NCBI GenBank assembly: GCA_937920115.1
Contig: CALGVF010000198.1
Coordinates: 1-9,548, forward strand
Source of the DNA: an uncultured Clostridia bacterium
Lineage (GTDB): Bacteria > Bacillota > Clostridia > Christensenellales > Borkfalkiaceae
DNA length: 9,548 bases
Direction: 5' to 3'
The position numbers and the translations under genes are program-made. The notes beneath the pieces are model-generated. The model was given only the letters and a program-made list of their open reading frames with translations. It ran no database searches and was not told the origin of the DNA. The first letter of the stretch is position 1. Every line of letters starts with the position of its first letter. This document shows, in pieces, positions 5,278-9,548 of the stretch.

Positions 5278-5279
5278 AC

Positions 5280-5480
5280 ATGAAAGCGCAGGAAATTCAC
5301 GGAATGACCAACGATGAGTTGCAGGTAAAACTTACCGAACTCAAAGACGAACTCTTCAATCTTCGTTTCCGCCACGCAGTAAACGAACTCGAAAATCCCA
5401 ACGTGATTAACTCCACCAAAAAGGATATTGCGAGAATTAAGACTGAAATTCGCGCGAGAGAAATCAAGGCGAAGGCTTAA
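5280..5480 (+). CDS. rpmC: 50S ribosomal protein L29
   Basis: L29 is a small helical hairpin protein near the nascent-chain tunnel exit, beside L23. The 66-residue product matches the family length and carries the two-helix pattern: MTNDELQVKLTELKDELFNLRFRHA, then NPNVINSTKKDIARIKTEIRAREIK. Its GGAAGGAG ribosome binding site (5258-5265) lies within the last codons of rplP, and the start codon is two bases after the rplP stop, so expression should be coupled to L16. Confidence 0.96.
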   Translation: MKAQEIHGMTNDELQVKLTELKDELFNLRFRHAVNELENPNVINSTKKDIARIKTEIRAREIKAKA

Positions 5481-5495
5481 TGCGGAGGAACGAAG

Positions 5496-5750
5496 ATGGA
5501 AAGAAATTTAAGAAAAGAAAGAGTCGGACTCGTAGTATCCGACAAAATGGATAAGACCGTCGTAGTAAGCGTAGAAATGAAGGCTACGCATCCCCTTTAC
5601 AAAAAGACCATTACGACGACCAAGAAATACAAAGCGCACGACGAAGAAAATACGTGCGGCGTAGGCGATAAGGTCAGAATAGTCGAGACCAGAAAACTCT
5701 CCAAAGACAAGAATTGGAGAGTAGCCGAAATAATCGAAAAGGCTAAATAA
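5496..5750 (+). CDS. rpsQ: 30S ribosomal protein S17
   Basis: S17 is a primary 16S rRNA-binding protein with an OB fold, needed early in 30S assembly. The 84-residue product has the family opening RNLRKERVGLVVSDKMDKTVVVSVE (3-27), the basic HPLYKKTITTTKKYKAHDEEN segment and the signature GDKVRIVETRKLSKDKNWRV. Length and motifs are standard. ATG follows GGAGG (about ten bases upstream), in a 15-base gap after rpmC. Confidence 0.98.
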   Translation: MERNLRKERVGLVVSDKMDKTVVVSVEMKATHPLYKKTITTTKKYKAHDEENTCGVGDKVRIVETRKLSKDKNWRVAEIIEKAK

Positions 5751-5771
5751 TCTTAGGAGGAGCAAAAGTTT

Positions 5772-6140
5772 ATGATACAACCGCAGACCAGATTAAAAGT
5801 TGCGGACAACTCGGGCGCAAAGGAAATCATGTGCATAAGAGTTCTCGGCGGCTCGTTCAGAAAATGTGGAAACATCGGCGACGTAATCGTTGCCAGCGTC
5901 AAGACTGCGACTCCGGGCGGAGCCGTAAAGAAAGGCGACGTAGTTAAAGCCGTAATCGTCAGAAGTTCCAAAGGTCTTCGCAGACCCGACGGTACGCATA
6001 TCAGATTCGACGACAACGCGGCGGTAATAATCGACAATCAGAAGCAACCGAGAGGAACCCGTATCTTCGGACCTGTCGCGAGAGAACTTCGTGAAAAAGA
6101 TTATATGAAAATCATATCGCTTGCACCGGAAGTGCTGTAA
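5772..6140 (+). CDS. rplN: 50S ribosomal protein L14
   Basis: L14 sits on the subunit interface, forms bridges to 16S rRNA and binds the silencing factor RsfS in many bacteria. The 122-residue length is exact for the family. Conserved stretches include MIQPQTRLKVADNSGAKEIMCIRVLGGS, the GDVIVASVKTATPGGAVKKGDVVKAVIVR strand-loop region, and the RIFGPVARELREKDYMKIISLAPEVL end. ATG at 5772 follows AGGAGG (5756-5761). The gene shows no oddities. Confidence 0.99.
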   Translation: MIQPQTRLKVADNSGAKEIMCIRVLGGSFRKCGNIGDVIVASVKTATPGGAVKKGDVVKAVIVRSSKGLRRPDGTHIRFDDNAAVIIDNQKQPRGTRIFGPVARELREKDYMKIISLAPEVL

Positions 6141-6152
6141 GGAGATCGGACT

Positions 6153-6623
6153 ATGAAAATCAAAAAGAATGACACCGTATATGTAGTTGCCGGAAAAGAC
6201 AAGAAGTCCACGGGAAAGGTTCTTTCCGTAGACACGGAAGCGAATATGATTAAGGTTGACGGCGTTTGCGTTCAGCGTAAACACCAGAAAGCGAGAAGAG
6301 CGGGCGAGACCAGCGGAATCGTTTCGCAGGTCGGCTCGATCAACGCTTCCAACGTACTTATAGTATGCCCCGCTTGCGGAAAGAATACGAGAGTAGGATA
6401 CGTCGTAGACGGCGACAAGAAGATAAGAGTATGCAAAAAATGCGGAGCGTCTCTCGACGTAAAGGCAGAGGCTAAGAAGGCTGCTAAGAAAGCGGCTGCT
6501 ACCAAGACGACCGCAAAGAAGACTTCGACGAAGAAGACCGCAGAGGCTAAGACCGCGGACGCTCCGAAGAAAACAACGAGAAAGACCGCGGCTAAGAAAG
6601 CGGCGGAAGATAAAGCCGAATAA
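6153..6623 (+). CDS. rplX: 50S ribosomal protein L24 with zinc ribbon and Lys/Ala/Thr tail
   Basis: L24 is an assembly initiator of the 50S subunit and lies at the nascent-chain tunnel exit. The N-terminal KOW-type part (MKIKKNDTVYVVAGKDKKSTGKV) and the VDGVCVQRKHQKARRAGETSGIV segment are canonical. Cys72-Pro-Ala-Cys75 and Cys94-Lys-Lys-Cys97 form a zinc-ribbon pattern found in many bacterial L24 proteins. The family normally ends near residue 102-108. This protein continues to 156: residues 104-156 are low complexity, with about 17 Lys, 17 Ala and 10 Thr out of 53, and repeated AAKKA and TKKT-like steps. There is no frameshift or stop at the junction and codon use stays like the core. The tail resembles histone H1-like or HU-like DNA-binding tails in composition only; its role is unknown. 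Confidence 0.97.
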   Translation: MKIKKNDTVYVVAGKDKKSTGKVLSVDTEANMIKVDGVCVQRKHQKARRAGETSGIVSQVGSINASNVLIVCPACGKNTRVGYVVDGDKKIRVCKKCGASLDVKAEAKKAAKKAAATKTTAKKTSTKKTAEAKTADAPKKTTRKTAAKKAAEDKAE

Positions 6624-6634
6624 GGAGATTAAAA

Positions 6635-7231
6635 ATGGCAGACAAAAAGACTCAGGTTGCTAAGGAAACTGTAACCGATTCCAAGTATGTTAGCAGAAAG
6701 AGAGACCTGTACGAGAAAGAAGTCGTCCCGTATCTCATGAAGCATTTCGGATATAAGAACATAAACGAATGTCCGAAACTCGTCAAGATAACGATTAACA
6801 GCGGACTCGGCGACGTAAAGGACAACGCGAAGAGCGTTCAGCAGGCTCAGCAGGAACTCACGCTTATTTCGGGACAGAAGCCCGTGCTTACCAAAGCGAA
6901 GAAGTCGGTAGCGAACTTCAAAGTCAGAGAGGGAATGAACGTCGGTATCAAAGTTACTTTGAGAAGCGACAGAATGTACGATTTCTTTGACAAACTCGTA
7001 TCTATCGCTCTTCCGAGAGTAAGAGATTTCAGAGGAGTACCTTCCAAATCGTTCGACGGCAGAGGAAACTATGCTATGGGCGTTAAGGAACAACTTATAT
7101 TCCCCGAAATTCAGTACGATCAGGTAGAAAAAGTCAGAGGTTTCGATATTTGTATCGTAACCACGGCTAAGACGGACGAAGAGGCAAGAGAACTTCTCAA
7201 AGCAATGGGAATGCCTTTCAAGGCTAATTAA
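6635..7231 (+). CDS. rplE: 50S ribosomal protein L5 with N-terminal extension
   Basis: L5 binds 5S rRNA with L18 and sits in the central protuberance, contacting the P-site tRNA. The product is 198 residues against about 179 usually. The core starts near residue 19 (SRKRDLYEKEVVPYLMKHFGYKN) and shows PKLVKITINSGLGD, the SGQKPVLTKAKKSVANFKVREG segment, the P-site loop region RVRDFRGVPSKSFDGRGNYAMG and the closing TTAKTDEEARELLKAMGMPF. Roughly 18 extra N-terminal residues (MADKKTQVAKETVTDSKY) precede it. The start is supported by AGGAG (6623-6627) seven bases before ATG, and no in-frame start lies nearer the core. Confidence 0.97.
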   Translation: MADKKTQVAKETVTDSKYVSRKRDLYEKEVVPYLMKHFGYKNINECPKLVKITINSGLGDVKDNAKSVQQAQQELTLISGQKPVLTKAKKSVANFKVREGMNVGIKVTLRSDRMYDFFDKLVSIALPRVRDFRGVPSKSFDGRGNYAMGVKEQLIFPEIQYDQVEKVRGFDICIVTTAKTDEEARELLKAMGMPFKAN

Positions 7232-7245
7232 GGAGAACACGAATC

Positions 7246-7431
7246 ATGGCAAAAACAGCAATGATAAATAAACAGAAAAAGACACCGAAATTCTCCACGA
7301 GAGGATATACGAGATGTTCTATCTGCGGAAGACCGCACGCCGTTCTGAAAAAATACGGAATATGCCGTATCTGTTTCAGAGAATTAGCATACAAGGGACA
7401 AATCCCCGGCGTTAAGAAGGCAAGTTGGTAA
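7246..7431 (+). CDS. rpsN: 30S ribosomal protein S14, zinc-binding short form
   Basis: S14 is a late-joining protein of the 30S head. The 61-residue product is the short zinc-binding (type Z) form, with Cys24-Ser-Ile-Cys27 and Cys40-Arg-Ile-Cys43 as the metal site. The end RICFRELAYKGQIPGVKKASW is the strict family signature. The gene is in its usual place between rplE and rpsH. A zinc-free long paralogue, often encoded elsewhere under Zur control in Firmicutes, may exist but is not in this window. ATG follows AAGGAG. Confidence 0.99.
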   Translation: MAKTAMINKQKKTPKFSTRGYTRCSICGRPHAVLKKYGICRICFRELAYKGQIPGVKKASW

Positions 7432-7449
7432 GAGGAGGTTTAGATAAAA

Positions 7450-7848
7450 ATGACAGATCCTATCGCAGATATGCTTACGCGCATCAGAAACGCATTGACG
7501 GTTAAACACGAGACTGTGGAAATTCCTATGTCGAATATGAAAAAGTCAATCGCGCAGATACTTTTAGACGAAGGTTACATCGCTAAATACGACGTAGTCA
7601 AAGAAGACGGCGACGTACAGGGCAAGATCGTAATCGAATTGAAATACGGACCTAAGGGCGAAAGAGTTATCAACGGACTTAAAAGAATATCGAAGCCCGG
7701 ACTCAGAATTTACGCAGGTTGCGAGGAACTTCCGAAAGTACTCGGAGGACTCGGAATCGCGATAATTTCCACCCCGAAGGGCGTAATGACGGACAAGGCG
7801 GCAAGAAAGTCCAACCACGGCGGCGAAGTTCTTGCGTACGTTTGGTAA
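7450..7848 (+). CDS. rpsH: 30S ribosomal protein S8
   Basis: S8 is a primary binder of the central domain of 16S rRNA and, in E. coli, the translational repressor of the spc operon. The 132-residue length is standard. It starts MTDPIADMLTRIRNA and ends with the signature ISTPKGVMTDKAARKSNHGGEVLAYVW, which binds helix 21. AGAGGAGG (7431-7438) precedes ATG at 7450. I did not find an obvious S8-binding mimic by eye near the rplE start, so I make no claim on spc-type regulation here. Confidence 0.98.
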   Translation: MTDPIADMLTRIRNALTVKHETVEIPMSNMKKSIAQILLDEGYIAKYDVVKEDGDVQGKIVIELKYGPKGERVINGLKRISKPGLRIYAGCEELPKVLGGLGIAIISTPKGVMTDKAARKSNHGGEVLAYVW

Positions 7849-7860
7849 GGAGGTCGAAGA

Positions 7861-8403
7861 ATGTCAAGAATAGGCAGAGAGCCGGTTTCGTTACCGGCAG
7901 GAGTAACTTTAACGGCAGACAACGGCTTGCTTACTGTAAAAGGACCTTTGGGAACGCTTACTCAGGACTACGACGCGGCTAACATCGGCTTCAACGTAGA
8001 CGGAAACGTCGCTCACGTTACGAGAGCGTCCGAAGAAGCGGCGGTAAAGGCGAAGCACGGCTTGTACAGAGCGCTTCTCCACAACATGGTAGTCGGAGTA
8101 ACTAAGGGCTATGAAAAATCGCTCGTAGTAAACGGCGTAGGTTGGAAAGTCGCTCAGACGGGAAAAGATATAACCTTATCGGTCGGTTTCAGCCACAACG
8201 TAGTGGTAAACGCGGTTGACGGAATCACTCTTACGGCTGTATCCCCGACGGAAATCAGCGTAAAGGGAATCGACAAAGTCCTCGTAGGACAAATCGCGTC
8301 GAATATCAGAGCAATCAGAAAGCCCGAACCTTACCACGGCTACGGTATCGCTTACAAAGACGAGACCATCGAACGTAAGGAAGGCAAGACGGCGGGTAAA
8401 TAA
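7861..8403 (+). CDS. rplF: 50S ribosomal protein L6
   Basis: L6 is a two-domain protein near the GTPase-associated centre and the sarcin-ricin loop, needed late in 50S assembly. The 180-residue product begins MSRIGREPVSLPAGVT and has two repeated alpha/beta domains, the second with VNGVGWKVAQTGKDITLSVGFSHNV. The C-terminal signature reads PEPYHGYGIAYKDE where most bacteria have Pro-Tyr-Lys-Gly-Lys-Gly-Ile; two lysines are thus replaced by His and Tyr. The end RKEGKTAGK is the usual basic tail. AAGGAGG lies directly upstream of ATG, after the rpsH stop. Confidence 0.98.
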   Translation: MSRIGREPVSLPAGVTLTADNGLLTVKGPLGTLTQDYDAANIGFNVDGNVAHVTRASEEAAVKAKHGLYRALLHNMVVGVTKGYEKSLVVNGVGWKVAQTGKDITLSVGFSHNVVVNAVDGITLTAVSPTEISVKGIDKVLVGQIASNIRAIRKPEPYHGYGIAYKDETIERKEGKTAGK

Positions 8404-8416
8404 GGAGTAAACTGAT

Positions 8417-8785
8417 ATGATATCTAAAATTGATAAGAATACGGATAGAAAGAAGAGACACGAAAGAGTAAGGGTTAAGATTTCCGGAACTGCGGAATGC
8501 CCGAGACTCTGCGTATACAGAAGTCTCAGCAACATTTACGCGCAGATCATCGACGACGTAAAGGGCAACACCCTTGTCGCTTGCTCGACGAGAGACAAAG
8601 CGGTAGCGGAACTCGTAAAGGGCAAGACCAAGAGCGAGCAGGCTAAGGTTGTCGGCGAAGAACTCGCGAAGAAAGCGGTTGCCAAGGGTATCGAGAACGT
8701 CGTATTCGACAGAGGCGGTTACCTTTACATCGGCAGAGTACAAAGTTTAGCAGACGGCGCCAGAGCAGGCGGCTTAAAATTCTAA
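8417..8785 (+). CDS. rplR: 50S ribosomal protein L18
   Basis: L18 binds 5S rRNA together with L5 in the central protuberance. The 122-residue product has the basic N-terminus (DKNTDRKKRHERVRVKISG), the PRLCVYRSLSNIYAQIIDD strand region and the signature VVFDRGGYLYIGRVQSLADGARAGGLKF. The family usually has Tyr-His-Gly-Arg where this protein has Tyr-Ile-Gly-Arg, a mild variation. ATG at 8417 follows AAGGAG (8402-8407), which overlaps the rplF stop. Confidence 0.98.
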   Translation: MISKIDKNTDRKKRHERVRVKISGTAECPRLCVYRSLSNIYAQIIDDVKGNTLVACSTRDKAVAELVKGKTKSEQAKVVGEELAKKAVAKGIENVVFDRGGYLYIGRVQSLADGARAGGLKF

Positions 8786-8800
8786 GAGGAGGAGCGAAAA

Positions 8801-9322
8801 ATGGCAAAAGAGAATAACAGACCTCAAAGAAAGCAGGATCGCGACGACGGTCTTTGCAAAAAACTTATAGCCGTCAACCGTATTACCAAAGTTGTTAAGG
8901 GCGGACGCAAAATGCGTTTTGCGGCTCTCGTGGTCGTTGGCGACGAGAACGGCAAAGTAGGATGCGGCAGCGGAAAGGCGAACGAAGTTCCCGAAGCAAT
9001 CGAAAAGGCGACCGCTCAGGCTAAAAAAGCAATGCGCAAGGTTTCCTTGGTTAACACCACTATTCCTCACACCGTGATCGGAAAATTCGGCAGAGGCTCG
9101 GTTCTCATGATGCCCGCCGAAGAAGGTACCGGCGTTATCGCCGGCGGCCCCGTTCGTGCGGTAATGGAAGCCGTAGGCATAAAGAACATCAGAACCAAAT
9201 CTCACGGAACGAGCAACCCCGTCAACATGGTTAAGGCCGTAATCGAAGGACTTAACGAACTCAAAACGGTTGAAGAAGTTGCCGCGCTTCGCGGTAAGTC
9301 CGCCGAAGAGATTTTAGGTTAA
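8801..9322 (+). CDS. rpsE: 30S ribosomal protein S5
   Basis: S5 lies at the mRNA entry channel and affects decoding accuracy. The 173-residue product has the N-terminal double-stranded RNA-binding-like domain with VNRITKVVKGGRKMRFAALVVVGD and the C-terminal domain with TIPHTVIGKFGRGSVLMMPAEEGTGVIAGGPVRAVMEAVGI and SHGTSNPVNMVKA. The Lys33-Gly-Gly-Arg36 loop, where spectinomycin-resistance changes occur, is wild type. The start follows AGAGGAGGAG. No oddities are visible. Confidence 0.99.
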   Translation: MAKENNRPQRKQDRDDGLCKKLIAVNRITKVVKGGRKMRFAALVVVGDENGKVGCGSGKANEVPEAIEKATAQAKKAMRKVSLVNTTIPHTVIGKFGRGSVLMMPAEEGTGVIAGGPVRAVMEAVGIKNIRTKSHGTSNPVNMVKAVIEGLNELKTVEEVAALRGKSAEEILG

Positions 9323-9336
9323 GGAGGTACTTTGAG

Positions 9337-9519
9337 ATGGAAAAACAAGTTAAAGTAACTCTTATAAAAAGCACGATCGCCTGTCTTCCCAAGCAGAAAG
9401 CAGTCATCGCCGCTTTAGGGCTCAGAAAAATTAATCATTCGAAGATTTTTACCGATAACGCTGCGCTTCAGGGTCAGTTGGCTCTCGTTTCGCACATGGT
9501 AAAAGTTGAGAACGTATAA
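9337..9519 (+). CDS. rpmD: 50S ribosomal protein L30
   Basis: L30 is a small 50S protein with a ferredoxin-like fold near the central protuberance. The 60-residue product has the expected strand-helix pattern VKVTLIKSTIACLPKQKAVIAALGLRKINHS and the closing VSHMVKVENV. The usual Ile-Gly-Arg turn after the first strand reads Ile-Ala-Cys-Leu, so it is somewhat diverged, but position between rpsE and rplO and the LGLRKIN motif make the call secure. AAGGAGGT (9321-9328) is eight bases before ATG. Confidence 0.96.
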   Translation: MEKQVKVTLIKSTIACLPKQKAVIAALGLRKINHSKIFTDNAALQGQLALVSHMVKVENV

Positions 9520-9531
9520 GGAAGGTGCACA

Positions 9532-9548
9532 ATGAGAATTGGTCAATA
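9532..9548 (+). CDS. rplO: 50S ribosomal protein L15, start only (cut by window edge)
   Basis: ATG at 9532, preceded by AAGGAAGGTG (9518-9527), opens a frame reading Met-Arg-Ile-Gly-Gln before the window ends. Seventeen bases are too few for recognition by sequence. The call rests on position: rplO follows rpmD in nearly all spc operons. The usual opening is Met-Lys-Leu/Ile-His-Glu/Asp-Leu, so the Gly-Gln here is slightly unusual. Confidence 0.7.

Noticed and set aside
7719..7982. Plus-strand frame of 87 residues spanning the rpsH/rplF junction
   Set aside because: Overlaps two well-supported genes in another frame and has an Arg/Gly/Asn-rich shadow composition.

Overview
The window is the promoter-proximal part of a bacterial S10-spc ribosomal protein operon. 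It holds twenty complete genes and the first bases of a twenty-first, all on the + strand and in the classical order: rpsJ, rplC, rplD, rplW, rplB, rpsS, rplV, rpsC, rplP, rpmC, rpsQ, rplN, rplX, rplE, rpsN, rpsH, rplF, rplR, rpsE, rpmD, then rplO cut by the window edge. Gaps between genes are 2 to 49 bases and nearly every gene has a strong GGAG/GGAGG ribosome binding site. The gene order, the short zinc-type S14 (61 aa, four cysteines), the four-cysteine L24, the S10 His-Lys-Tyr-Lys-Asp loop and the Shine-Dalgarno style point to a Bacillota, most likely Clostridia-like, bacterium. Arginine is written mostly as AGA. The exact lineage cannot be resolved by eye; an uncultured gut-type clostridium is a guess.

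Positions 1-657 carry no convincing gene. Positions 1-270 are an array of short hairpins: five copies of a 19-base unit in perfect or near-perfect tandem, then diverged units whose stem arms change in a compensating way around a conserved ATAT-type linker, with one larger GC-rich hairpin (126-167) embedded. An AT-rich stretch follows with a 17-base palindrome (297-313) and A/T tracts. Next is a near-consensus extended -10 SigA promoter (TTGACA, 17-base spacer, TATGAT, 379-407). It should produce a leader of about 244 bases, which contains a stable-looking hairpin (457-492) and a well-formed intrinsic terminator (565-599) that ends 58 bases before rpsJ. The operon therefore appears to be controlled by premature termination in its leader, a logic comparable to but not homologous in sequence with the L4-controlled S10 leader of enterobacteria.

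From 658 to the end the genes encode proteins of both ribosomal subunits: S10, S19, S3, S17, S14, S8 and S5 for the 30S; L3, L4, L23, L2, L22, L16, L29, L14, L24, L5, L6, L18, L30 and L15 for the 50S. Co-transcription, very short spacings and ribosome binding sites buried in the 3' ends of upstream genes (for rplW, rplP and rpmC) support stoichiometric, translationally coupled expression.

No novel multi-gene system is visible. The unusual items are the covarying hairpin array, the leader attenuator, a 53-residue Lys/Ala/Thr tail on L24 that resembles histone H1-like tails, and extra N-terminal segments on L22 and L5.
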